Made by a program: the position numbers and the translations under genes. From Anaerolineales bacterium UBA6668 (GTDB taxonomy: Bacteria > Chloroflexota > Anaerolineae > Anaerolineales > UBA6668), in contig DKKK01000048.1 in the NCBI GenBank assembly GCA_002455215.1, positions 1-8,674 of the forward strand: 8,674 nucleotides of DNA. The letters run 5' to 3'. The notes beneath the pieces are model-generated. The model was not told where the DNA came from. It ran no database searches and saw only the letters and a list, made by a program, of their open reading frames with translations. Below are positions 1-6,064 of the stretch, in pieces (the stretch's first letter is position 1; the number at the start of each line of letters is the position of its first letter).

Positions 1-274
1 CGAAAAACTGAACTGCACCCTTTGGCAAAAATATGGCGTAAAGTTTTAGTATAGCCAATGACGCATACCCTACTTTGGGCAGGACTGTAATTTTTACATT
101 AGCGAGTTAAACAAAACCGCTCTCGTCGGTGCGTGTTCAACACCTGACGAGAGCAACTTTGTAAAGGAACAGTACCCCACTATCCAGCTATTAAACTATT
201 TAGATGGGTCCAGTTCCTAAGCTCAGACCTGAAAAATAATCTTGTACGAGTCGGCAAAAGCGGGGGCTGAGCGG
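1..274. other. Non-coding region at the left edge, downstream of the LLM gene
   Basis: No credible coding frame is visible here; a 115-aa frame entering from 242 is antisense to the LLM oxidoreductase gene. The stretch holds the 3' end of the minus-strand transcript: the intrinsic terminator at 107-154 and, between it and the LLM stop codon, a second weaker inverted repeat. In that repeat AGGAAC at 165-170 pairs with GTTCCT at 213-218, and ACCC at 174-177 pairs with GGGT at 206-209 across a symmetric 3-nt internal loop. Nothing recognisable was seen in positions 1-106. Confidence 0.6.
107..154 (-). terminator. Rho-independent terminator of the minus-strand gene series
   Basis: The stem is GCTCTCGTC (119-127) with GACGAGAGC (146-154). 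It is extended inward by GGTG (128-131) with CACC (141-144), leaving one bulged base at 145 and a 9-nt loop (132-140). Read on the minus strand, the hairpin is followed by GG and then the T-rich run TTTTGTTTA (116-108), the layout of an intrinsic terminator. On the plus strand only a short TTT follows, so it works best for leftward transcription. It lies about 120 nt past the LLM stop codon. Confidence 0.8.
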
Positions 275-1279
275 TTAGTTGTACCCATCTGCAAAGATAT
301 CAATCATCAGACGAGCATCACCCAATGGATAGAGAATCGGACAAGTACAGCCATTGGCAATATATTCGCGCACTTTGGCTTTTACTTCTTCCGGGGAGCC
401 ACTTGCAGTACACATTTGTACTACGTCATCAGGAACAATGTGCATAGCGGCTTCGATTTCTTCATCGGTTGCGGGCCAGCGCAATACTTGGTGAATTTCG
501 TCCAACAATTCTTGGCTAACGCCACTCGCTTTCATCAAGTGCGGCTGTTGCCCCAGATATTGCACCACCATTTTGCGAGCGCCATCTAGCGCCTTCTTGC
601 GGTCATAATCTACCGAACACAACACCAATTGCGGGCGGTCAATGTCATCCAATTTTCGCCCAACTTTCTTTGCGCCTTTTTCAATGTTATCTAAGGCTTC
701 GATGTTGTATTTGGGCGCAACCAAGTAGTTCATACAAACGCCATCGGCAATTTCGCCTGCCAGTTCCATCATTTTCATACCAGTGGCGCCAATATAAATG
801 GGCACATTGCGCGGTTCACGGCGACCATGCACAACATCTAATTGAATACCATCTACATGGTGAAATTCGCCAAAGAAAGTCACATTTTCCATTGCGAGCA
901 AGCGCCGAACCACTTCGACAGTTTCGCGCATTGCCAACAAGGGTTTGTTGCGGTTGATGCCCACTTTGGAAGCCAGCGGGTCCCACCAAGCGCCAATCCC
1001 CAAAATAATGCGGTCTTGGGCAAGGTCGTCTAAAGTCAAAAAGGTTGCCGCCAATAAGCCCACGTTGCGCGTCCAGTTGTTGGTAACGCCACTCGCAATC
1101 TTGAGCTTGCTGGTGTGAGCGGCAAACGCCGCCATAGGCACAATGGCATCGCGCACCAATCGGCTTTCCGCTTGCCATACAGCTTCAAAGCCTTTATCTT
1201 CGGCATATTTGCACAATTCAATGCCTTCTTGGATGCTGTGTGCATCTTGTAAATACAGCGCTACGCGGTCTTTGGACAT
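275..1279 (-). CDS. F420-dependent LLM-class oxidoreductase (Mer-like)
   Basis: A 334-aa luciferase-like (LLM) TIM-barrel oxidoreductase of the branch that includes F420-dependent 5,10-methylenetetrahydromethanopterin reductase. Supporting features are the N-terminal strand and helix with [14 protein letters not shown] (26-39), the segment [12 protein letters not shown] (61-72) followed by [15 protein letters not shown] and LGIGAWWDP (93-101), and [20 protein letters not shown] (161-180), all typical of F420-using members. Length is normal for the family. The start is ATG at 1279, with GGAG 6 nt upstream. The upstream neighbour on the same strand, 77 nt away, is an NADPH:F420 reductase, which would supply reduced F420; this makes F420 a more likely cofactor than FMN. 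The substrate cannot be read from the sequence. A methanopterin-type one-carbon role is possible, but so is reduction of an unrelated small molecule, since the family is broad. Confidence 0.85.
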   Translation of the reverse strand: MSKDRVALYLQDAHSIQEGIELCKYAEDKGFEAVWQAESRLVRDAIVPMAAFAAHTSKLKIASGVTNNWTRNVGLLAATFLTLDDLAQDRIILGIGAWWDPLASKVGINRNKPLLAMRETVEVVRRLLAMENVTFFGEFHHVDGIQLDVVHGRREPRNVPIYIGATGMKMMELAGEIADGVCMNYLVAPKYNIEALDNIEKGAKKVGRKLDDIDRPQLVLCSVDYDRKKALDGARKMVVQYLGQQPHLMKASGVSQELLDEIHQVLRWPATDEEIEAAMHIVPDDVVQMCTASGSPEEVKAKVREYIANGCTCPILYPLGDARLMIDIFADGYN

Positions 1280-1356
1280 AGGGATCTCCGAAAAATGATT
1301 GTAAGGGTGAGCAGTGAAAGTAGATTGCGAGAGTAAAAACGAAGTGGGGAATGAAA

Positions 1357-2016
1357 TTAATCAATCCCCGTAATGCGAATACCTGCGTTCTTAATTTTGT
1401 GGCGAATATTGATACCAATCAACACATTGGTTAGCCCTTCCGCAACGCTGGCATTTTGCAAGCCGCCGGCATTAACGCCACGCATCCCTGCCTGCGTACA
1501 TAGTTCTGCCACTTGGTCTTTGTCGGCTTTCTTTTCACCACAAATGAGTACGTCACAATCAATGCTGTGCGACAAATCCATTAGGTGGTGGGCTGAAATA
1601 TTCTGGAAGGCGGCAACGACGCGTACAGCCTCGCCGAGTTGTCGCTGGGCAAGTTCGGCGGCAGATAGCCCTTCGGGGAGTTTGTGAACCACTGCTGGTT
1701 TTTCACCCATTGGCACAACCACACTCAAGAGCAATTTGTCTTGCAGGGCAGAGCGCACACTTTCGAGCGTGCTGGTTTGGGCGCTAAACGGTACGGAAAG
1801 CACAACTAGGTCGGCATTTTGGGCGGCAGACAGGTTGTCGGCGCCACTCAGAGTTCCTGCACAATCGGCGGGAAGCTTTTGCGCCAGTTCATCGGCGGCA
1901 GAAATGGCTTTTTCTGCGGCACGGCTACCAATCACCACTTGGTGACCTGCCACCGCCCAACGAAATGCCAAACCGCCCCCTTCTGCGCCAGTTCCACCTA
2001 ATACGGCAATATTCAT
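1357..2016 (-). CDS. NADPH-dependent F420 reductase (Fno/NpdG type)
   Basis: A 219-aa Rossmann-fold protein that moves hydride between NADP(H) and coenzyme F420 in the cytoplasm. The N-terminus [15 protein letters not shown] gives the dinucleotide-binding glycine motif (G7-G8-T9-G10). IGSRAAEKA (29-37) carries Ser31, Arg32 and Lys36, placed where Fno proteins contact the NADP 2'-phosphate. The C-terminal part, with [19 protein letters not shown] and the ending [16 protein letters not shown], is characteristic of bacterial NpdG-type reductases. The start was set at 2016, not at the ATG at 2046, because the glycine motif normally begins within a few residues of the start and GGAG lies at 2030-2027, 10 nt before this ATG. 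The next gene downstream (LLM oxidoreductase, 77 nt away) is the probable consumer of reduced F420, and the two are probably co-transcribed. The symbol npdG would fit but is not certain. Confidence 0.88.
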   Translation of the reverse strand: MNIAVLGGTGAEGGGLAFRWAVAGHQVVIGSRAAEKAISAADELAQKLPADCAGTLSGADNLSAAQNADLVVLSVPFSAQTSTLESVRSALQDKLLLSVVVPMGEKPAVVHKLPEGLSAAELAQRQLGEAVRVVAAFQNISAHHLMDLSHSIDCDVLICGEKKADKDQVAELCTQAGMRGVNAGGLQNASVAEGLTNVLIGINIRHKIKNAGIRITGID

Positions 2017-2041
2017 ACGATTACCACTCCACAATTTGAAC

Positions 2042-2079
2042 GCCAACCATTGCGCCTAAAAAAAAAGGCAATGGTTGGC
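2042..2079. repeat. Long hairpin with an A9 loop between the carbamoyltransferase and F420 reductase genes
   Basis: GCCAACCATTG (2042-2052) is perfectly complementary to CAATGGTTGGC (2069-2079). CC (2055-2056) can pair with GG (2067-2068), leaving a 2-nt bulge. The loop includes nine A residues (2058-2066), which are nine U in the leftward transcript. The hairpin ends 25 nt before the F420 reductase ATG. No T-run follows either arm, so it is not a standard terminator. It may be a processing or stability element or a leader structure. Confidence 0.6.
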
Positions 2080-2164
2080 TCTATTCGACATAGGTCAGAA
2101 TTTTGCTTTTTCGAGGGTGAAAGCGTGATTTTTAGATATGCCGAATATAGATGATGAGAAAAGA

Positions 2165-3142
2165 TTAGCGCATGGTCAAAGCCATCACTGCCTTTTGGAA
2201 GTGCAAGCGATTTTCGGCTTCGTCATATACAACACTGTTTGGACCATCTACAACGCCATCGGTCACTTCGATATTGCGGTCAGCAGGCAAGCAGTGCATA
2301 TAAATCGCATCTTCTTTTGCCATGCCCATGCGGCGTTCATCGGTAATCCAGTTGGTGTATTGCTTGCTAATGCGGGCAGATTCTTGCAAATCACTGGTGG
2401 TCATCAGACAGCCCCAACTCTTGGCATACACCACATCAGCGCCCTGCATACCAGCATCAAAGTCATCCAGTTCTTCGAAGTGACCGCCGGACTTACGAGC
2501 GTTTTCTTTTGCTTGTTCGGTGAATTCATTGGGCAGATAGAATTCCTTCGGGCGAGTCAGGCGAACATTCATGCCAAAGCGAGTCATTAACAAAATCAAG
2601 CTAATGGGTACGCTGATTGGTTTTTGGTAGCTACTGGCATAAGCATAGCTCACATTGATGGTCAAGCCCTTGGGGTTGCCCTTCTTTTCCAAAATGGTCA
2701 TCATGTCGGCACCAATTTGGAAGGGGTGGAACAAGTCGCATTGCATGTTCAAGACGGGTACACGACTGGCGGCGGCAACATCGCGGATGTATCGATTGCC
2801 CACCCCCCAATCGCATTGACGAATGGCGATTCCATCAAAATAGCGCCCGTAAATTTCGCCGATTTCTTTTGCAGTGTCGCCGTGGCTAATTTGGGTGGTA
2901 GCACTTTCAATGAAAGCGCCATGACCGCCGAGTTGGGCAATACCGGTTTCAAAGCTGGCGCGAGTGCGCGTGCTACTGAAGAAAAATAGCATCGCCAGCG
3001 CTTTGTCACGCAAAATTGAGTGGGGAACACCCATTGCACGTTCCTTCTTCAATTGGAAAGCCACTTCCAAAGCGGTATCCACTTCGTCTTTGGTCCATTC
3101 TTGAAGGGTGATTAGGTCACGTCCGCGAAGGTTGGTTTGCAT
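2165..3142 (-). CDS. YgeW / N-acetylornithine-carbamoyltransferase-like carbamoyltransferase
   Basis: A 325-aa member of the aspartate/ornithine carbamoyltransferase superfamily. Carbamoyl-phosphate-site motifs are present: S57-T-R-T-R61, His139-Pro-Phe-Gln142 (HPxQ) and HCLPAD (283-288). MQCD before HPFQ, SYQKPISVP (171-179) and HCLPAD resemble E. coli YgeW. The C-terminal block DEAENRLHFQKAVMAL (307-322) and KSWG (241-244) resemble N-acetylornithine carbamoyltransferase. This places it in the knotted clade rather than among ordinary OTCases; its amino-group substrate is not known. The start is ATG 3142, supported by AAGGAG at 3157-3152, 9 nt upstream. The longer frame from 3193 would overlap the upstream stop codon and adds a poorly conserved leader. 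It follows the YgeY-like hydrolase gene by 34 nt, so the two are almost certainly one operon. YgeW and YgeY homologues also neighbour each other in the E. coli purine-catabolism region, which suggests turnover of a carbamoylated or ureido nitrogen compound. Confidence 0.85.
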   Translation of the reverse strand: MQTNLRGRDLITLQEWTKDEVDTALEVAFQLKKERAMGVPHSILRDKALAMLFFFSSTRTRASFETGIAQLGGHGAFIESATTQISHGDTAKEIGEIYGRYFDGIAIRQCDWGVGNRYIRDVAAASRVPVLNMQCDLFHPFQIGADMMTILEKKGNPKGLTINVSYAYASSYQKPISVPISLILLMTRFGMNVRLTRPKEFYLPNEFTEQAKENARKSGGHFEELDDFDAGMQGADVVYAKSWGCLMTTSDLQESARISKQYTNWITDERRMGMAKEDAIYMHCLPADRNIEVTDGVVDGPNSVVYDEAENRLHFQKAVMALTMR

Positions 3143-3151
3143 AGTTTTTAG

Positions 3152-3157
3152 CTCCTT
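3152..3157 (-). promoter_or_regulatory. Ribosome binding site fixing the carbamoyltransferase start
   Basis: AAGGAG on the minus strand lies 9 nt before the ATG at 3142. The alternative upstream ATG at 3193 lies inside the previous coding region, so this site supports the shorter protein. Confidence 0.75.
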
Positions 3158-3176
3158 GAAGGAAATTGAGAAAAAA

Positions 3177-4388
3177 TTATTGATTGTTTGCAATCATTTT
3201 GGGTAGCAGGGCGTAGAATTTGGTGGCTTGCACCACTTCTTCCAACGGTACATGTTCATCTACATTGTGTGCATAAATTTCATCGCCAGGACCAAAACCA
3301 ATACACGGTATGCCCTTTTTGCCACACCAGTAGTTGCCATTGGTTGAAAAATCCCACTTGCCTTGTCCAAACACATCTTCGGTGTTCCACAATGCTTTGG
3401 ATGTTTCCGCACCCGCCTTCACCAGCGAATGGTCTTCTTCGAGCGCCCAAGATGGGAAGTATTTATCGTAGGCATAAACTGCGCCCGTATGGCTGGGTTC
3501 GGTCCATACCAATTGGTCAATGCGAAAATCATGACGATATTTTTCGGGAATCGCATTGCTAATTTCTTCTAATACACTATCTACTGTGTCGCCAAAGGTG
3601 ACGCGGCGGTCAATGAAAATACGGCATTCATCGGGAACGGCATTGTCGGAGGGGCTGACGCTGGAAATGCGGGTGACGGTAATGCGTCCCTGCCCAAGAA
3701 AAGGGTGGGTGCGCAGGGTGGCATCCATTTTATCAATGGCGTTGACCAGGTGCATCATTTTGGTGATCGCGTTGTCACCCATGTAGTTGCTGGCGGCATG
3801 GGCAGATTTGCCCTTGCACACCACTTCCAATTCCAAACGTCCCTTGTGTCCATGATAGACTTTCATTTTGGTGGGTTCGCCAATGACAACGAAATCTGGC
3901 ACAACACCTTCCCAATCAGAGAAAGCGGCACAGCCAACGCCATCACACCATTCTTCAATATTGCCCAAATAATAGGCGGTATAGCCATCGAGCAAACCCA
4001 AGTCGCGGGCGATTGCCATGCCATAGACCATGCCCGGCGTGCTGTTCTTTTCATCGAGTGCGCCACGGGCATACAACATGCCGTTTTCGACCTTGCCGAC
4101 AAAGGGATCCCATTGCCATTGGCTGGGGTCGCCAATTCCCACAGTGTCAATGTGGCTATCGAATAGGATGATACGAGGTCCATTGCCAATTTTGCCGACA
4201 ATCGAACCGTATTTATCCACATACACTTTGTCAAAACCGAGTTTGCGCATCTCTTCACCAATGCGCTCCCCGACTTTTTCAATGTCACTGTTCATGCTGG
4301 GAATAGCAACGATTTCGCGGAAAAATTTTAAGATGTCTTCACGAGCGGCTTCCACTCGTTGATTTAGTTGGTCAATTGTTGATTGCAT
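3177..4388 (-). CDS. M20-family metallohydrolase, YgeY-like
   Basis: A 403-aa zinc-dependent amidohydrolase/peptidase of family M20, the same length as E. coli YgeY as remembered. Expected metal and catalytic residues are present: His79-x-Asp81 (DSHIDTVG), Asp112 as bridging ligand (GALDEKNS), Glu145 as probable general base with Glu146 as ligand (NIEEWCDG), Glu171 (GEPT) and His374 (YAHNVDEH). His197 (SAHAAS) lies at the start of the lid/dimerisation domain (about 180-300). YgeY-like blocks include SPSDNAVPDECRIFIDRR (245-262), YFPSWALEEDH (310-320) and KWDFSTNG (344-351). ATG 4388 follows GGAG by 5 nt. It is the first gene of the leftward unit, divergent from a GntR regulator with paired operators. 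Family members hydrolyse N-acyl or carbamoyl amino acids or peptides. The true substrate is unknown, but pairing with a YgeW-like carbamoyltransferase favours a purine- or ureide-derived compound over peptides. Confidence 0.87.
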   Translation of the reverse strand: MQSTIDQLNQRVEAAREDILKFFREIVAIPSMNSDIEKVGERIGEEMRKLGFDKVYVDKYGSIVGKIGNGPRIILFDSHIDTVGIGDPSQWQWDPFVGKVENGMLYARGALDEKNSTPGMVYGMAIARDLGLLDGYTAYYLGNIEEWCDGVGCAAFSDWEGVVPDFVVIGEPTKMKVYHGHKGRLELEVVCKGKSAHAASNYMGDNAITKMMHLVNAIDKMDATLRTHPFLGQGRITVTRISSVSPSDNAVPDECRIFIDRRVTFGDTVDSVLEEISNAIPEKYRHDFRIDQLVWTEPSHTGAVYAYDKYFPSWALEEDHSLVKAGAETSKALWNTEDVFGQGKWDFSTNGNYWCGKKGIPCIGFGPGDEIYAHNVDEHVPLEEVVQATKFYALLPKMIANNQ

Positions 4389-4401
4389 AATAACTCCAAA
4401 G

Positions 4402-4419
4402 TTGACAGTCGTCTGACAA
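4402..4419. promoter_or_regulatory. Probable GntR operator, copy 1
   Basis: TTGACAGTCGTCTGACAA is an imperfect palindrome (14 of 18 positions symmetric) and is nearly identical (17 of 18) to the copy at 4458-4475. It overlaps the predicted transcription start of the leftward YgeY-like promoter, so a bound repressor would block that promoter. Assignment to the adjacent GntR protein is inferred from position and symmetry. Confidence 0.75.
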
Positions 4420-4420
4420 A

Positions 4421-4449
4421 TTTATAGCACAGAGCGTAATGAAATGCAA
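4421..4449 (-). promoter_or_regulatory. Predicted promoter of the YgeY-like gene
   Basis: On the minus strand TTGCAT (4449-4444, a poor -35) is separated by 17 nt from TATAAA (4426-4421). TATAAA is preceded by TGC, giving an extended -10 of the form TGnTATAAA that can compensate for the weak -35. The start would fall near 4414, inside operator copy 1. Confidence 0.55.
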
Positions 4450-4457
4450 GGGGGGGA

Positions 4458-4475
4458 TTGACAATCGTCTGACAA
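4458..4475. promoter_or_regulatory. Probable GntR operator, copy 2
   Basis: TTGACAATCGTCTGACAA is the second copy of the 18-bp palindrome, in the same orientation and 56 bp from copy 1. Its first six bases are a perfect -35 hexamer for rightward transcription, with TAGGAT (4480-4485) as a weak -10 at 16 nt spacing. That pairing would leave almost no leader before the ATG at 4492, so the exact rightward promoter is unclear. Binding here would give autoregulation of the regulator gene. Confidence 0.7.
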
Positions 4476-4491
4476 GTGGTAGGATACTACT

Positions 4492-5238
4492 ATGGTATTA
4501 AACACTGCGATCCGCCGTACACAAACTGTCGCCGCTCAGTTGGACGGCATTTTGCGTGAACGCATTCGCGATGGGCAATATGCGCCCGGACAGCGCTTGC
4601 CTTCTGAAGCAGAACTCACCGCAGAGTTTGGCGTCAGCCGCGCCACTGTTCGTACTGTGTTGACCCGCTTAACCGCAGAAGGGCTTCTTTTGCGTAAGCA
4701 AGGAGACGGCACCTATGTCAACAAAAATATTCGCGATGCTACCACACACATTGGGGGGCTGTGGGAATTTCAGCGCGTGATAGAAAGTTGTGGTTTTCAG
4801 GCAAGTTTACGCTTGGTGGATTTGCACCAGCGCATGGCAAATCTTGCCGAACAAGAAGAGTTGGGGCTATTGGAAGAACGTACTGTGATTTCACTGGAGC
4901 GGGTGTTTCTGGCAAATGAGCGACCAGTGGTGTTGGCGGAAAATATCCTGCTTTCAGAGTTATTTCATCGCAATATTGATGAGAAACTTGCAACACTGCC
5001 TTTGCGCAACCTTTTGCACGATTTATGTTCGGAAGACATTGCCTACGCCATGATTTCGATTCATGCCCACTTACTCACTGCCAGTGAAGCCAAACATTTT
5101 GACGGCTACCGGCAAGTTGGAGACGCCCTGCTACGCATTGACCAAACTTTCTACAATGCCCGCCACGAACCATTGGCGGTGGGCAGTAGTGTGGTAGATG
5201 ACCAGTACCTGCAATTGCGTATGGTGCAAGCCTGGTAA
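4492..5238 (+). CDS. GntR-family transcriptional regulator, HutC/UTRA type
   Basis: A 248-aa DNA-binding regulator, normal in length for the HutC subfamily. The N-terminal winged helix-turn-helix spans about residues 12-78, with LPSEAELTAEFGVSRATVR (36-54) as the recognition region and GDGTYV (71-76) at the wing. Residues of about 95-245 form a UTRA-type ligand-binding domain (ERVFLANERPVVLAENILL, then IDQTFYNARHEPLAVGSSVV). ATG 4492 is preceded by AGGA at 4481-4484, 7 nt away. It is divergent from the YgeY-like hydrolase gene, and the shared 103-bp gap carries two palindromic operators. It is therefore most likely a repressor of that operon and of itself, released by a pathway metabolite. 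The ligand cannot be identified from sequence. Confidence 0.9.
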   Translation: MVLNTAIRRTQTVAAQLDGILRERIRDGQYAPGQRLPSEAELTAEFGVSRATVRTVLTRLTAEGLLLRKQGDGTYVNKNIRDATTHIGGLWEFQRVIESCGFQASLRLVDLHQRMANLAEQEELGLLEERTVISLERVFLANERPVVLAENILLSELFHRNIDEKLATLPLRNLLHDLCSEDIAYAMISIHAHLLTASEAKHFDGYRQVGDALLRIDQTFYNARHEPLAVGSSVVDDQYLQLRMVQAW

Positions 5239-5535
5239 AAACATTCTCAACCATCTGAGTTTTCTAACAATTTCACACCGGACATTGCCCTATTGCCCGG
5301 CAACTATACTCGACTCGGGTTCTATTTGGCACGTATGCCGAAAAGCGCGATTTCTATCCGTATCGAACATCATCCATATTAAACTACAATTTGGCTTATA
5401 GTGTGGGCATCCATTTTGCAACTATTCAAACTTAAAAAATCTAAAGTTTGAGTGGTAGATTGCCCCATTTTCCCACCCGTGCTATAATTAATTTGTAAGC
5501 AAATTCCAATCATTTTCTCACCTTGTATAATTACC
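5239..5535. other. Intergenic region between the GntR gene and the 76-aa gene
   Basis: No credible coding frame was seen; a 67-aa frame starting at 5198 overlaps the GntR gene and has no family-like features. The region holds a small inverted repeat, TCAAACTT (5426-5433) with AAGTTTGA (5444-5451), that lacks a T-run on either side. It also holds a short hairpin, TTTGGCA with TGCCGAA around 5327-5345, and the promoter at 5460-5488. No clear terminator was found for the GntR gene. Confidence 0.5.
5460..5488 (+). promoter_or_regulatory. Predicted extended -10 promoter of the 76-aa gene
   Basis: TTGCCC (5460-5465, four of six matches to the -35 consensus) is followed after 17 nt by a perfect TATAAT (5483-5488). 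TATAAT is preceded by TGC, so the -10 is of the extended type. The start is expected near 5495, about 40 nt before the ATG at 5536. A second TATAAT lies at 5526-5531, only 4 nt before the ATG and without a good -35; it could give a nearly leaderless transcript. Confidence 0.6.
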
Positions 5536-5766
5536 ATGTCTAACTTATCAGTAAACCCCAATGCCGAAACATTAGAAGTCCGACCTATTGGCAAAATGCC
5601 CATTAGCCTTACCGAACTAAGCAAAGCCCTAAAATATGATGTGAAGGAACTCATCATTGCAGGCTATACTTGGCAACAGATTGAGCGTGTTTGGTATCAA
5701 GAAATCAGCGTTAGCCAATTGTTGCTCGAAACGCCTGACCAACCTCCCATTCGCGTCAAACGCTGA
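5536..5766 (+). CDS. Small protein of unknown function (76 aa)
   Basis: I do not recognise this protein. It begins MSNLSVNPNAETLEVRPIGK and ends in a basic tail (RVKR). The middle, about residues 25-65, contains SLTELSKALKYDVKELIIAG and then TWQQIERVWYQEISVSQLLL. These look like three or more amphipathic helices without a signal peptide or membrane segment, so a small cytosolic helical protein is likely. A helix-turn-helix-like fold is conceivable but unproven. Evidence that it is real: a strong upstream promoter, no competing longer frame, and a plausible weak terminator after the stop. Against: no good Shine-Dalgarno sequence is visible before the ATG. It stands alone between the GntR gene and the dipeptidase region. 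Confidence 0.6.
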   Translation: MSNLSVNPNAETLEVRPIGKMPISLTELSKALKYDVKELIIAGYTWQQIERVWYQEISVSQLLLETPDQPPIRVKR

Positions 5767-5785
5767 TTCTTATCCTTTTTTCATC

Positions 5786-5811
5786 AAAAACGCCAACACA
5801 AGAACGTTTTT
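5786..5811 (+). terminator. Possible weak terminator after the 76-aa gene
   Basis: AAAAACG (5786-5792) pairs with CGTTTTT (5805-5811) around a 12-nt loop, 19 nt after the stop codon. The T-run is part of the stem and the stem is AT-rich, so termination would be inefficient at best. Confidence 0.35.
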
Positions 5812-5891
5812 AGGCATTGGGTGGCTTAAGATACGGTATAATGCGCCGTATGACCCGCTGTTGGCGTATTCATCAACGATATTCGGTACGG

Positions 5892-5928
5892 TCAATATTC
5901 GGCACGTCTGGTTTGTGCCGAATATTGA
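5892..5928. repeat. Perfect 14-bp inverted repeat with a 9-nt loop
   Basis: TCAATATTCGGCAC (5892-5905) is exactly complementary to GTGCCGAATATTGA (5915-5928). No T-run follows directly on either strand (a T5 run appears only at about 5938-5942), so it is a poor intrinsic terminator. It could be a protein-binding palindrome, an RNA structure or a remnant of a small repeat element. Each arm includes one copy of the octamer ATATTCGG that recurs nearby. Confidence 0.75.
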
Positions 5929-6002
5929 AACGCGCCTATTTTTCTGAAAGAAAAAGCGGAAGCTTTCTGCACACCGAATATAACTTGCCACACTCTCTTT
6001 TC

Positions 6003-6039
6003 AATTGCGGACGGTTTTTTCCAATCGTCGGCAATTTTT
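6003..6039 (+). terminator. Terminator-like hairpin (possible attenuator) before the dipeptidase
   Basis: AATTGC (6003-6008) pairs with GCAATT (6031-6036), and GACG (6010-6013) pairs with CGTC (6026-6029), with one G-G mismatch and a 12-nt loop. T residues run to 6039, followed by CATTTT. The hairpin ends about 26 nt before the dipeptidase ATG. It may end read-through from upstream or attenuate the dipeptidase transcript. Confidence 0.4.
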
Positions 6040-6064
6040 CATTTTAAAAAGCTGGAAAAATTTT

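Larger units (their letters stand above)
5767..6064. other. Intergenic region upstream of the dipeptidase, rich in inverted repeats
   Basis: Overlapping frames on both strands here have no recognisable features and run through the inverted repeats, so I treat the stretch as non-coding. It contains a weak AT-rich terminator-like stem (5786-5811), a small hairpin ATACGG (5831-5836) with CCGTAT (5846-5851) whose loop contains TATAAT (5837-5842), a perfect 14-bp inverted repeat (5892-5928), four copies of an ATATTCGG octamer, and a terminator-like hairpin just before the dipeptidase. No convincing -35/-10 pair for the dipeptidase was found. TATAAT at 5837-5842 is the best -10 but lacks a good -35. 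Confidence 0.55.

Noticed and set aside
242..589. 115-aa plus-strand frame beginning near the left edge
   Set aside because: It is antisense to the well-supported LLM oxidoreductase and has no recognisable features.
2017..2046. Upstream ATG giving the F420 reductase a 10-residue extension
   Set aside because: The glycine-rich NADP motif belongs at the extreme N-terminus, and the Shine-Dalgarno sequence fits the ATG at 2016.
2100..2130. GCTTT/AAAGC stem as a terminator for the carbamoyltransferase gene
   Set aside because: The stem is only 5 bp and no T-run follows on the minus strand.
3143..3193. Longer carbamoyltransferase start at 3193
   Set aside because: It would overlap the upstream gene's end, and a strong AAGGAG sits 9 nt before the ATG at 3142.
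5657..6047. Overlapping short frames on both strands between the 76-aa gene and the dipeptidase
   Set aside because: They traverse inverted repeats, lack ribosome sites and family motifs, and contradict one another.
6005..6064. Dipeptidase start at 6005
   Set aside because: That ATG lies in the stem of the terminator-like hairpin, and the added residues do not resemble the family N-terminus.
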